Source of the DNA: Clostridia bacterium
GTDB lineage: Bacteria > Bacillota_A > Clostridia > Christensenellales > Aristaeellaceae
Length of the DNA stretch: 17,613 nucleotides
Direction of reading: 5' to 3'
Assembly: GCA_017509065.1 (NCBI GenBank)
Contig: JAFWQM010000066.1
Coordinates: 1 to 17,613, forward strand
This document shows, one piece after another, positions 7,650 through 15,608 of this stretch. Positions within the stretch are counted from its first letter, which is position 1. Every line of letters begins with the position of its first letter. The position numbers and the translations under genes were made by a program. The notes beneath the pieces were generated by a model. It ran no database searches and was not told the DNA's origin. It saw only the letters and a list, made by a program, of their open reading frames with translations.

Positions 7650-9127
7650 TCGTACAGGTGGCGATGGTGGACGACGAAAAAGCGGCGCGCGATTACATTG
7701 ACAGTATGCGCATCTGGCATATGGGAGAATACGCCCTGGCTTTTTGCGCGGGAAGCGCCGAAGAGCTGATGGCGTATCTGAAAGGGACGGCGGTGGATAT
7801 CCTGCTGATGGACGTGTCCATGCCGGAAACAGACGGCGTCAGCCTTTCAGCGAAACTGAAGGAACTGTATCCGCAGATCGACGTGGTGGCGATCAGCAAT
7901 TATGACGATTACGATTATGTAAGACAGATCCTGAAAAACGGGGCGAAGGATTATCTGCTGAAGCACCGCCTGACGGAAGAAAGCCTTTTGGTCGTGCTGG
8001 ATCGCCTGGCGGAGATGCGAAGGAACCCGGATGAAGGCGAAATCGGGCGGCTCAGCCAGCAGTTGGAACGTTTTTTGCAGGGAGACGCCGCCTGGCCGTT
8101 CGCCCGGGACGGCGCGATCGCCGTGCCCTGCTTCGGCGTAATGCCCGCTTTGGGGGAGATGCCACAAGAGCAGCGGAAACGAGCCTGCCGGAGCGTGGAA
8201 CATATCCTGACGGAAAACCATGAGCCGGATATGAGGCGCAGCGCGGCGGCGTATGGCGGAACGAAATTCCTGCTGCTCCTCAGGTTTTATGATGTGCTGT
8301 CCCGGGCGGCCATGGAAAAGCGTGCGGCGTATATCTGCATTCACGCCCAGGACGCGGTGCGCAGCCTGTTTCAGGACAATCTGACCATGAGCGTGGGGCC
8401 GATCCTGGCGGACCAAACCACCCTGCCGGATTATATCCTGGAACGGATCCGCAGGGATGAAGAACCGGCCGCGGCCCGGAAAAAACAGCTGACTCTGGAT
8501 CAGCGGACGCAGATCATGAATCTGCTGATCCAGGATCAGCCGGATCAGCTGCACGGCGCGCTGAAAACCGTGCTGGACGGCGCCCGGGAAGAACAATTTG
8601 CTTCCCGCTATCTCACGATCAGGGCTTTGACGGATATCCTGCGGGAAACGGCTGCCGAATGGCGGCTGGATATTCAGCTGCCGCCCGAGGGAAGTGGACT
8701 GCCCGCGTGGATCCAGGCCCAATCGCCGGACGGACTGGAGAAAACAATCTTGAGGCTGTTCGATGAAGCGCTGGAAAAGCATCGGGAAGAATCGCTCGCC
8801 GGCTATTCCGAACCGATCCGGGAAGCGCTTTCCATTCTGAAAAGGGAGTATGCGCAGGGGCTGACCCTGGCCGGGGTGGCGGGCCGCGTCGGCGTCAGCG
8901 AAGCATATCTGAGCCGTTTGTTTCATAAAGAGCTTCACTGTTCTTTTTCCGGGTATCTGACGGGCCTTCGCATGGAACGGGCAAAAGAATTGATGCTCCA
9001 AGGAATCCCCATCAAGACCGTTTCCATGGAAACCGGTTATGTGCAGTACACCCACTTCCTGCGCGTATTCAAGCAGAGGGTTGGCATGACGCCGGGGCAG
9101 TATGCGAATCAAAACAAAATCAGATAG
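7646..9127 (+). CDS. YesN-type response regulator with AraC-family DNA-binding domain
   Basis: A 493-residue cytoplasmic regulator. The receiver domain (residues 1 to about 120) has the acidic pair D9-D10, the phosphorylation site D56 in LLMDVSMPETDG, S84 in VVAISNYDDYDYV and K106 in DYLLKHRL. A variable linker of about 270 residues follows. The C-terminal AraC-type domain (about 391-490) has two helix-turn-helix units, LTLAGVAGRVGVSEAYLSRLF and IKTVSMETGYVQYTHFLRVFK, ending in the usual GMTPGQYA. AAGGAGG sits about 7 bases before the ATG at 7646, which overlaps the kinase stop. The frame is open 450 bases upstream inside the kinase gene, but that stretch is non-coding shadow. Likely target: the promoter region of the second cassette, which starts right after this gene and holds a 21-bp-spaced direct repeat. 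Confidence 0.93.
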   Translation: MIVQVAMVDDEKAARDYIDSMRIWHMGEYALAFCAGSAEELMAYLKGTAVDILLMDVSMPETDGVSLSAKLKELYPQIDVVAISNYDDYDYVRQILKNGAKDYLLKHRLTEESLLVVLDRLAEMRRNPDEGEIGRLSQQLERFLQGDAAWPFARDGAIAVPCFGVMPALGEMPQEQRKRACRSVEHILTENHEPDMRRSAAAYGGTKFLLLLRFYDVLSRAAMEKRAAYICIHAQDAVRSLFQDNLTMSVGPILADQTTLPDYILERIRRDEEPAAARKKQLTLDQRTQIMNLLIQDQPDQLHGALKTVLDGAREEQFASRYLTIRALTDILRETAAEWRLDIQLPPEGSGLPAWIQAQSPDGLEKTILRLFDEALEKHREESLAGYSEPIREALSILKREYAQGLTLAGVAGRVGVSEAYLSRLFHKELHCSFSGYLTGLRMERAKELMLQGIPIKTVSMETGYVQYTHFLRVFKQRVGMTPGQYANQNKIR

Positions 9128-9157
9128 TGATTTGTCAAAAACAGATAGAATTTGACC
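9121..9157 (+). repeat. Direct repeat with 21-bp spacing, candidate response-regulator site
   Basis: CAGATAG occurs at 9121-9127 and again at 9142-9148, exactly 21 bp apart, and each copy is followed by ATTTG (at 9130-9134 and 9150-9154, so one base differs in spacing). Two helical turns between direct repeats is the usual arrangement for AraC-type proteins. The first copy overlaps the stop codon of the response-regulator gene. The second lies just upstream of a promoter with a good -10 but poor -35 box, as expected for an activator-dependent promoter. Confidence 0.5.
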
Positions 9158-9159
9158 AA

Positions 9160-9186
9160 TTGCGCGATCTTTTCTCTGAATATAAT
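9160..9186 (+). promoter_or_regulatory. Likely activator-dependent promoter of the second ABC cassette
   Basis: A perfect -10 box TATAAT is at 9181-9186. The only candidate -35 boxes are poor: TTGCGC (9160-9165) has a 15-base spacer, and TTGACC (9152-9157) is 23 bases away. A weak -35 next to the direct repeat fits a promoter that needs an activator, presumably the regulator just upstream. The second binding-protein gene starts 34 bases after the -10 box. Confidence 0.5.
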
Positions 9187-9220
9187 AGACTCATCCAAAT
9201 GAAAAAGGAGGTCTCCCAGT

Positions 9221-10741
9221 ATGAAAAGATTTCTGGCGCTGCTTTTGATCATCGCCCTGCTCATCCCGGTGACCGCGCTGGCGGAATTCCCGCTGACCAC
9301 CGAAAATATCACCTTCACGGTATTCGGCCAGCGGGACCAGAACCAGGCGGCCTGGAAAGACGTGTACGTACTCAATGAATACGAAAAAATGACCGGCGTC
9401 CACATGGAATGGCAGGAAGTTCCCTCTCAGGGCTTCGACGAGAACAAAGCACTGCTGTTCGCCAGCAATGAACTGCCCGATCTGTTCATCCGGGCGTTCA
9501 TCGGCAGCAACGGCATCCTGGAATATGGCGTGAACAGCCAGCAGCTGATCCCGCTGAACGACCTGATCGAACAGTACGCCCCGAACTTCAGCGCCCTGAT
9601 GGAAGCGTATCCTGCCATCCGGCAGGCGATCACAGCCTCCGACGGCAACATCTACACCCTCCCGGCCCTCGATGTTTCCGACACTGGCCTGACCAGCTAT
9701 AAGCAGTGGATCAATAAAGAATGGCTGGCCGCCCTGAACCTGGAAATGCCCACGACCACGGAAGAGCTCAAGGCCGTGCTCATCGCTTTCCGCGACGGAG
9801 ATCCCAACGGCAACGGCCTTGCGGATGAGATCCCGCTGGGCTTCCGCGAGCCCTCCACCGTATATGAGTTCGGCGGTTCCTTCGGGCTGCAGCACAACCT
9901 GCGGGACACCTACAACCTGAACGAGGACGGCACCATCCACAACTGGCTGTGCGACGATGAATTCAAGGAATACCTCACCTTCCTGAACGAACTGTATACC
10001 GAAAAACTGCTGTGGCAGGAGTACTACCTGAACGACCGCCCCGCGTGGCGCAGCAACCTGGCCAACGCCCTGTTCGGCGCTTTCGGCATGCCGTACTCCG
10101 ATGTGTTCATCAATGTGGAAAGCCAGTTTACCGCGCTTCCTCCGGTGGTTGGCCCCCACGGCGACCAGATCTGGTCCGCCACCACCAGCGTGGTGAACAC
10201 CGTCGGCTCCTTTGCCATCAGCTATACCTGCGAGCATCCGGAACTGGCCGTCCAGTGGGTGGATTACTTCTACTCCAAGGAAGGCTCCCTGTTCTTCCGC
10301 TACGGCGTGGAGGGCGTGACCTATTCTCTGGACGAAGAAGGCAAGCCCCATATCAACGATGAGATCCTGCATGCCGAGGAAGGCTTCATGACGGCCCTGG
10401 GCAAGATCAATCTGGTGCCCGGCGGTGGCTTCCCTCTGATGATAGACAACCAGACGGACGCCATCGTGGCCAGCGACCTGACCAAGGAAGTGGCAGCGGT
10501 ATTCGTTCCCTATCTGCCCAAGGAAAACCTAATGAAGCCCACCCTGTCCCTGGAAGCGGCGGACCGCGCCAACGCCATTGAGCAGGACCTGAACACCTAC
10601 CGCGATACTTCCGTCACCAAATTCATCCTGGGTGAATGGAGCATCGAAGAAAAGTGGGACGAATATGTAAAGACCATGGAACAGCTTGGCATTCGCGAAT
10701 TGGAAGCGCTGTATCAGGAAGCGCTGAACAACGCGGACTGA
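9221..10741 (+). CDS. Second solute-binding protein of the LplA/AlgQ-type ABC importer
   Basis: A 506-residue extracellular binding protein, paralogous to the one at 2428-3963. Its signal peptide is residues 1-21 with an ALA|EF cleavage site and, as in the first copy, no lipobox cysteine. The calcium loop is GDPNGNGLADEIP, with D194, N196, N198, D202 and E203 in ligand positions. Other shared blocks are EYEKMTGVHMEWQEVPSQGFDE near the N-terminus and SKEGSLFFRYGVEG in the C-terminal lobe. Similarity to the first copy runs along the whole length but is far from identical, so ligands may differ in size or sulfation. AAGGAGG (9205-9211) is 9 bases before the ATG. It leads its own transcription unit, with a hairpin before the permease genes. 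Confidence 0.88.
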   Translation: MKRFLALLLIIALLIPVTALAEFPLTTENITFTVFGQRDQNQAAWKDVYVLNEYEKMTGVHMEWQEVPSQGFDENKALLFASNELPDLFIRAFIGSNGILEYGVNSQQLIPLNDLIEQYAPNFSALMEAYPAIRQAITASDGNIYTLPALDVSDTGLTSYKQWINKEWLAALNLEMPTTTEELKAVLIAFRDGDPNGNGLADEIPLGFREPSTVYEFGGSFGLQHNLRDTYNLNEDGTIHNWLCDDEFKEYLTFLNELYTEKLLWQEYYLNDRPAWRSNLANALFGAFGMPYSDVFINVESQFTALPPVVGPHGDQIWSATTSVVNTVGSFAISYTCEHPELAVQWVDYFYSKEGSLFFRYGVEGVTYSLDEEGKPHINDEILHAEEGFMTALGKINLVPGGGFPLMIDNQTDAIVASDLTKEVAAVFVPYLPKENLMKPTLSLEAADRANAIEQDLNTYRDTSVTKFILGEWSIEEKWDEYVKTMEQLGIRELEALYQEALNNAD

Positions 10742-10760
10742 TCCTGCGTTCCAGCCAAAG

Positions 10761-10788
10761 GACGGCCGACGTGCCTGCATCGGCCGTC
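10761..10788 (+). promoter_or_regulatory. Intercistronic hairpin in the second cassette
   Basis: GACGGCCGA (10761-10769) and TCGGCCGTC (10780-10788) form a perfect 9-bp GC-rich stem with a 10-base loop. It is 20 bases after the stop of the binding protein and 35 before the permease start. The bases after it (TTGCGGCAGTTTT) are not a clean U-tract, so it is more likely an mRNA stabiliser or attenuator than a full terminator. It matches the position of the hairpin at 4001-4026 but not its sequence. Confidence 0.65.
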
Positions 10789-10822
10789 TTGCGGCAGTTT
10801 TCTCCGGGGAGGAAAAGTTCCC

Positions 10823-11728
10823 ATGAAAAATTTTTTACGCGCCGTGCGCCGGGAATACGGCCTGTACCTGATCTTTTTGGTGCCTCTTGTCTGGTACGTA
10901 ATCTTTATGTATGTGCCCATGTACGGGCTGCAGATCGCCTTCAAGCGCTATAACGCCCGGCTGGGCATCCTGGGCAGTCCTTGGGTGGGCATGCAGTACT
11001 TTAAGCAGTTCTTTGATTCCTATTATTTCCGGGACCTGCTGGTCAACACCCTGGTGCTGAACGTGTTCCAGATGGCGGTGGGTTTTCCGGTGCCCATCCT
11101 GCTGGCGCTGATCATCAATGAGATCCGCATCCGTCCGCTGCAGAAGGCCGTTCAGAACATCACATACATCCCGTACTTCCTGTCCATCGTGGTCATCGTC
11201 AGTATGCTCAAGCTCTTTTCCAACACGGAATACGGGCTGTTCAACAAAATCGTGACTTTCTTCGGCGGCCAGCCCGTCGATTATTTTGCCAAAGTAGGCG
11301 CGTTCCGGCCTTTGTATGTTTTTTCCGGCGTGTGGCAGAACATGGGCTTCAATTCGGTCATCTATATCGCGGCTTTGAGCGCCATCGATCCGCAGCTGTA
11401 TGAAGCGGCGTCCATCGACGGAGCCAGCCGGATCCGGAAAATCATTCATGTTTCCATTCCCCAGATCGCACCTACGATTGTGATCCTGTTCATCATGCGC
11501 ATCGGCAGCCTGATGAATGTGGGCTTTGAAAAGGTGCTTTTGATGCAGAACAACGTGAACATGGAAGTCAGCGACGTGATTTCCACGTTCATTTACCGGA
11601 ACGGCATTCAGAAAGGGCAGCTGAGCTACAGCGCGGCGGTGGGCATCTTCAATTCGCTGATCAATCTGTTCCTGCTGCTCGGCGCGAACCGCCTGACGCG
11701 CCGCATCGGCGACACAGGATTATGGTAA
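10823..11728 (+). CDS. CUT1 sugar ABC permease 1 of the second cassette (LplB-type)
   Basis: A 301-residue, intact permease. Landmarks are YVPMYGLQIAFKRY, RLGILGSPW, QNITYIPYFLSIVVIVSMLK, GVWQNMGFNSVIYIAA and the EAA loop YEAASIDGASRIRKIIHVSIP. It is the close paralogue of the TGA-interrupted gene at 4052-4996 and shows what the uninterrupted frame should look like. Because the two first-position permeases are similar across the membrane and coupling regions, this one might substitute in the first transporter, though that is inference. GGAGG (10808-10812) lies 10 bases before the ATG. Its stop TAA at 11726-11728 is part of the ribosome site of the next gene. Confidence 0.92.
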   Translation: MKNFLRAVRREYGLYLIFLVPLVWYVIFMYVPMYGLQIAFKRYNARLGILGSPWVGMQYFKQFFDSYYFRDLLVNTLVLNVFQMAVGFPVPILLALIINEIRIRPLQKAVQNITYIPYFLSIVVIVSMLKLFSNTEYGLFNKIVTFFGGQPVDYFAKVGAFRPLYVFSGVWQNMGFNSVIYIAALSAIDPQLYEAASIDGASRIRKIIHVSIPQIAPTIVILFIMRIGSLMNVGFEKVLLMQNNVNMEVSDVISTFIYRNGIQKGQLSYSAAVGIFNSLINLFLLLGANRLTRRIGDTGLW

Positions 11729-11738
11729 GGAGGCCGCT

Positions 11739-12644
11739 ATGACAGTCGTTCACCGTAGCAACCGCATACGCCAGGGCCTGGATGACCGGATCTTTGACGG
11801 GGTGGTCACCGTGATCGGCATCCTGATCATGATGATCGTGCTGGTGCCGCTGATTTTTGTAGTGGCCGCTTCCTTCTCGGATCCCGAGCTGGTGCTGCAC
11901 GGCAAAGTGCTTTTGGTCCCCAAAGGTTTTACGGTCAAGGCGTACACCATGGTGTTTGAGAACCAGGAAATCTGGCAGGGTTACCGGAACACGATCTTTT
12001 ATACGGTGGCAGGGACCGCCATCAACATCGTGCTGACCGTGATGGCGGCGTATCCCCTGTCCCGGAAAGAAATGGCGGGCCGCCGGTTCTTTACGCTGGT
12101 GATTCTGTTCACCATGTATTTCAACGGAGGCCTGATCCCCACGTATCTATTGGTTCGGGACCTGGGCATGTACAACACGGTTTGGGCGATCCTCATTCCC
12201 GCGGCGATTTCCACCTATAACCTGATCGTGGCCAAATCGTTCTTTGAACAGAGCATTCCCCAGGAGCTGTACGAGTCGGCCAAGCTGGACGGCTGCGGCA
12301 ATGTCCGCATGCTCTTTTCCATCGTCCTGCCGCTGTCCAAAGCGATCCTGGCGGTGCTGGTGCTGTATTACGGCGTGGCGCATTGGAATGCCTATTTCAA
12401 CGCGTTGATTTATCTCAGGGACACCACGAAGCATCCGCTGCAGGTGATCCTGCGGAATATCCTTCTCTTGGGGCAGACGGAACAGATGGGCTCCAACGAT
12501 GTGGGGATGGGCGAAAAGATCAAAATGGTGGAAGCCATCAAGTATTCCGTCATCGTGGTCTCCAGCGTTCCGATCCTGCTGCTCTACCCCTTGGCGCAGC
12601 GCTATTTTGTCAGCGGCGTGATGATCGGCGCCGTGAAGGGATAA
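11739..12644 (+). CDS. CUT1 sugar ABC permease 2 of the second cassette (LplC/YtcP-type)
   Basis: A 301-residue permease, paralogous to 5007-5915. Shared blocks are AASFSDPELVLHGKV, YTMVFENQEIWQGYRNTIFYT, MAAYPLSRKE, FNGGLIPTYLLVRDLGMYNT and the C-terminal FVSGVMIGAVKG. The EAA loop reads YESAKLDGCGNVRMLFSIVLPLSK, with Ser in place of the first Ala of the usual EAA. The ribosome site TAAGGAGG (11726-11733) includes the stop codon of the preceding gene and ends 5 bases before the ATG, so the pair is tightly coupled. This is the last gene of the second cassette; the next gene converges on it from the minus strand, and no clear terminator is seen in the 111 bases between them. Confidence 0.92.
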   Translation: MTVVHRSNRIRQGLDDRIFDGVVTVIGILIMMIVLVPLIFVVAASFSDPELVLHGKVLLVPKGFTVKAYTMVFENQEIWQGYRNTIFYTVAGTAINIVLTVMAAYPLSRKEMAGRRFFTLVILFTMYFNGGLIPTYLLVRDLGMYNTVWAILIPAAISTYNLIVAKSFFEQSIPQELYESAKLDGCGNVRMLFSIVLPLSKAILAVLVLYYGVAHWNAYFNALIYLRDTTKHPLQVILRNILLLGQTEQMGSNDVGMGEKIKMVEAIKYSVIVVSSVPILLLYPLAQRYFVSGVMIGAVKG

Positions 12645-12755
12645 GGGAAACCGCCTTTTCTCCCGACGGTCCTCATTTGATCCTCCGCGTTTTAAGGTCA
12701 GGCATTGATAATTCCCGGCGAACTGTTCTTTCCACGTGCGTTCGATGCCTTCGCG

Positions 12756-14027
12756 CTACTGGAGCGCGGCGCGGCGCATTTGTTCGGCGCGTTCGGGCTG
12801 TTCCTCCGCCAGATTGTGCCTCTCGCCGGGGTCTGTGCGCAGGTCGGAAAGGAAGAGGGGCGCCCGGGGTTCCTCGCCTTCCACCAGTCGGCCGTTCAGC
12901 ACCAGCTTATAATCGCCCTGGCGTATAGCCGTTTGCCCTTCCATCTCCCAATAAAGCGCTTCATGGGTCTTTTCCTCTCCGCCCAGCAGCATGTCCAGCA
13001 TGCTTTCGCCGTCCAGGACATAGGAGGTGGGATCGCCGCCGCAGGCTTCCAGCACCGTGGGAAACACGTCCATGGCCGCGTGCGGGGTATCAATGACCCG
13101 GCCGCCGGGGATATGACCGGGCCAGCAGGCGATGGCTGGAACGCGGATGCCGCCCTCGAACAAGCTGTACTTATGGCCCGTAAAAATGCCGGACGTACCG
13201 CCATAGTAGGGATCTTCCGTGCCGTCCAGCCAATTGCGGGTCTCCCGGGAGGGGCCGTGATCGCTCTGGAAATAGATCAGGGTGTTTTCAATCAGGCCCT
13301 GTCGTTCGAGCTCCGCGCGGATCTCGCCCACGCCGTCGTCCACCGCGCTGATCATGGCGGCCATGATCCTGCGGTCCCAGGGCAGGCAGGCGAACCGGTC
13401 CAGGTATTTTTGCGGCGCGTGCATGGGATAGTGGGGCGCGTTGTAGGCCAGGTACAAAAGGAACGGCTCGTCCCTGTGCCGCCGGATGAATTCTATGCCC
13501 TTTCGGGTGATGCGCTCCGTCAGGTATTCGCCGTTGGCGTATACTTCCTCTTCGTTGTGCCACAGATCGTGGGTGGGATCGGTATGGCCGTCGGCCATCC
13601 CCCAGTAAAAGATATGGGAATAATAGTCCACGCACCCGGCCAGAAAGCCGTCGAAGCATTCAAAGCCATTGCTTCCCGGACGGCACTCGGGTTTTAATCC
13701 CAGGTGCCATTTGCCGGACAGCCCCGTGCGGTATCCAAGTTTGCCAAGCGCCGTAGCGATGGTGGGCACAGCCGGCGTCAGTCCGGCGGCCCGTCGGTGG
13801 CCCGCCAGGATGGCGCGCACCCCGGCATTGCCGGGATAGCGCCCCGTGAGCAGGGACGCCCGGGAAGGGCTGCACACCGGAGAATTGGCATACATGCAGG
13901 AAAAACGCGCGCCTTCCCGGGCCAGGGCATCCAGGTGGGGGGTGCGAAAATCCGCCGCCCCCATACAGCTCAAATCCCCGTAGCCTTGATCGTCGGTCAT
14001 GATGAGGACGATATTCGGTTTGTTCAT
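12756..14027 (-). CDS. Type I (S1) sulfatase, arylsulfatase A / GALNS-like, cytoplasmic
   Basis: A 423-residue sulfatase that removes sulfate esters from a glycan or aryl substrate. The formylglycine motif is CSPSR with C52 (SPVCSPSRASLLTGRYP). Metal ligands include D12-D13 in IMTDDQGYGDLS and the SDHG segment, and GKWHLG and GGIRVPAI are typical of this group. Being Cys-type, it should need a radical-SAM maturase (anSME), which is not in the window. There is no signal peptide, as MNKPNIVLIMTDD begins at once with the first core strand. AAAGGA lies 6 bases before the ATG. It follows the other minus-strand sulfatase by 66 bases and is probably co-transcribed. The product ends soon after NLAEEQPERAEQMRRAALQ at a TAG; the frame stays open beyond it with sequence that could be a lost C-terminus. 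Glycosaminoglycan or mucin substrates are possible; specificity cannot be read from sequence alone. Confidence 0.9.
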   Translation of the reverse strand: MNKPNIVLIMTDDQGYGDLSCMGAADFRTPHLDALAREGARFSCMYANSPVCSPSRASLLTGRYPGNAGVRAILAGHRRAAGLTPAVPTIATALGKLGYRTGLSGKWHLGLKPECRPGSNGFECFDGFLAGCVDYYSHIFYWGMADGHTDPTHDLWHNEEEVYANGEYLTERITRKGIEFIRRHRDEPFLLYLAYNAPHYPMHAPQKYLDRFACLPWDRRIMAAMISAVDDGVGEIRAELERQGLIENTLIYFQSDHGPSRETRNWLDGTEDPYYGGTSGIFTGHKYSLFEGGIRVPAIACWPGHIPGGRVIDTPHAAMDVFPTVLEACGGDPTSYVLDGESMLDMLLGGEEKTHEALYWEMEGQTAIRQGDYKLVLNGRLVEGEEPRAPLFLSDLRTDPGERHNLAEEQPERAEQMRRAALQ

Positions 14028-14093
14028 TGCGTATCCTTTCCCGACGCAGGTCCGTGCGCCGCTGAGCTTCCAATGGAGCGTCTGTAATTCGTT

Positions 14094-15512
14094 CTATCCT
14101 TCCGCATGCTGCGTAGCGGTTCTCAGAATGATGCGGTCGCGCACCCAGTGCTCTTTATAATAGGAGTTGTTTTCAAACGTATCATGGATGCGGTCCATCA
14201 TTGTCCACATCTGATCTTTCAATTCTTCGCGCAAAGGCTGATATTCCGGTTCATGCGCCAAATTCCGCATTTGCAGCGGGTCCGTCCGGTTGTCAAAGAG
14301 CATTTCCTGCCCGTCGGCCTTATAAACAGCGTATGTATATCTGCGGTTGCGGTACCCGCGCCATTCATTGCCATCCCCCCACGCGGCGGTAGGACCGCAG
14401 CACATCATGAGACACCCGCTGTCTTCCGCTTCCTGATCCGCAAGCAGGTATTTCCCAATGCTGCGTCCTTCGCAGGTTTCCGGAATGGGCAGGCCCAGCA
14501 GATCCAGCAGCGTGGGCATGATATCCACGGTATTCAGGCATGTGCCGTTTTCCTTGCCCTGCGGGATCCGGTTCTTGTACCGGATCATAAAGGGAACTCT
14601 CACGGCTTCGTCATAGAAGATATTTTTCGCGCGCCGGCCGTGGGCCCCGAAGCATTCGCCGTGATCGGAGGTAAACACGATGACGCTGTTTTCGTCCAGC
14701 CGGAGGTCCCGGATCGCTTTCATCAGCCGCCCGATGTTGTCGTCCAGATTGCATACCATGGCATAGTAGCAGCGCATCCATTCCGGAAGCAATTCTCTCT
14801 CGCCAGGCTTAAAAGAAGCCCAGGCGTCCGCGTGCTGATCGTTGTCTGGCAGATAGTTTTCGGGCAATTCAAACGTCATATCTTTCACGCGCTCAAAGCA
14901 GTCCTCAGGCACGTTCCACTTTTCCCACGGATCGTGGGGCGTGCCCACAGACAGGAACAGGGAAAAAGGCTTGTTTTGGGCCGAAAGACGCTCCAGCTGG
15001 CGGATCGTCATGTCAAACTGGCAGTCGGGCTCATAACCGTCGTAATAGATCTTTTCCGGGCTGTCCAGATGGTAATAGGCTTTGGGTGAATAGTATTCAT
15101 GGTGGAAATTGTAAGCGGCAAAAAAGCCGTCAAACCCCAAACGGTCCGGCCCTTTGGGAATGAAGGAATTCTTGGGATCGTAATGGTTCCCCAACTCATT
15201 GGCGTACATGTGCCATTTCCCAATGTACGCATTTTCGTACCCCGCATCATTGAGGACGTGGGCGAGGCAGCGGTGATCGGGATTGAGGCGGATCTCGTTG
15301 ATCACCATCCCGGTGCTGGTCGTATATTTGCCGGTAAACAGACTGGCGCGGTAAGGCGCGCAGACAGGCGAACCGGAAACGGCGTTGCTCAGATCCAGGC
15401 TCCCCCTGCAAAACTGATCTATATGGGGCGTCAGGCGATGCTTTTCCCCGTGGCATCCCAGCGCCGACCAGCGCAATTGATCCGCAAAAACATAGATGAG
15501 ATTGGGTTTCAT
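14094..15512 (-). CDS. Type I (S1) sulfatase, cytoplasmic
   Basis: A 472-residue sulfatase. The formylglycine motif is C51-A-P-Y-R (SPVCAPYRASLFTGKY), with metal ligands in VFADQLR and FTSDHGECFGAHG, and GKWHMY in the usual lysine/histidine position. It has no signal peptide. The ATG at 15512 (MKPNLIYVF) is preferred because AGGAGG (15527-15522) then lies 9 bases upstream; the two in-frame ATGs at 15521 and 15518 directly abut that ribosome site. The C-terminus HEPEYQPLREELKDQMWTMM matches the closing region of the family. It is the first gene of the minus-strand sulfatase pair, driven from an extended -10 promoter at about 15624-15653. It is clearly different from the other two sulfatases, so the three probably act on different sulfate positions. 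Substrate unknown. Confidence 0.9.
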   Translation of the reverse strand: MKPNLIYVFADQLRWSALGCHGEKHRLTPHIDQFCRGSLDLSNAVSGSPVCAPYRASLFTGKYTTSTGMVINEIRLNPDHRCLAHVLNDAGYENAYIGKWHMYANELGNHYDPKNSFIPKGPDRLGFDGFFAAYNFHHEYYSPKAYYHLDSPEKIYYDGYEPDCQFDMTIRQLERLSAQNKPFSLFLSVGTPHDPWEKWNVPEDCFERVKDMTFELPENYLPDNDQHADAWASFKPGERELLPEWMRCYYAMVCNLDDNIGRLMKAIRDLRLDENSVIVFTSDHGECFGAHGRRAKNIFYDEAVRVPFMIRYKNRIPQGKENGTCLNTVDIMPTLLDLLGLPIPETCEGRSIGKYLLADQEAEDSGCLMMCCGPTAAWGDGNEWRGYRNRRYTYAVYKADGQEMLFDNRTDPLQMRNLAHEPEYQPLREELKDQMWTMMDRIHDTFENNSYYKEHWVRDRIILRTATQHAEG

Positions 15513-15574
15513 ATCCATCATCCTCCTATTTGATCAACGTACATTGCCGTGGATTTCGGAACGCGGTCCGTCTC

Positions 15575-15604
15575 TTGACATAAAAGGGGGCACTGTGGTA
15601 TACT
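15575..15604 (+). promoter_or_regulatory. Sigma-A promoter of the plus-strand sulfatase
   Basis: TTGACA (15575-15580), an 18-base spacer and TATACT (15599-15604) form a strong promoter. Transcription should start near 15611, inside the candidate operator at 15609-15622 and 82 bases before the chosen start of the sulfatase gene. Confidence 0.75.
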
Positions 15605-15608
15605 GACG

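Noticed and set aside
7847..9112. 421-codon minus-strand open frame opposite the response regulator
   Set aside because: Shadow of the regulator gene: low-complexity, Arg/Gln/His-rich translation, no good ribosome site, no recognisable domain.
9191..10372. 393-codon minus-strand open frame opposite the second binding protein
   Set aside because: Antisense shadow; the plus-strand protein has a signal peptide and a conserved calcium loop.
12645..12755. Terminator between the convergent permease and sulfatase genes
   Set aside because: Only a 4-bp stem (ACCG/CGGT) with a 13-base loop is seen, which is too weak to call.
12705..13697. 330-codon plus-strand open frame opposite the sulfatase
   Set aside because: It is antisense to a gene with a clear formylglycine motif and has no family-like motifs; high GC makes such antisense frames common.
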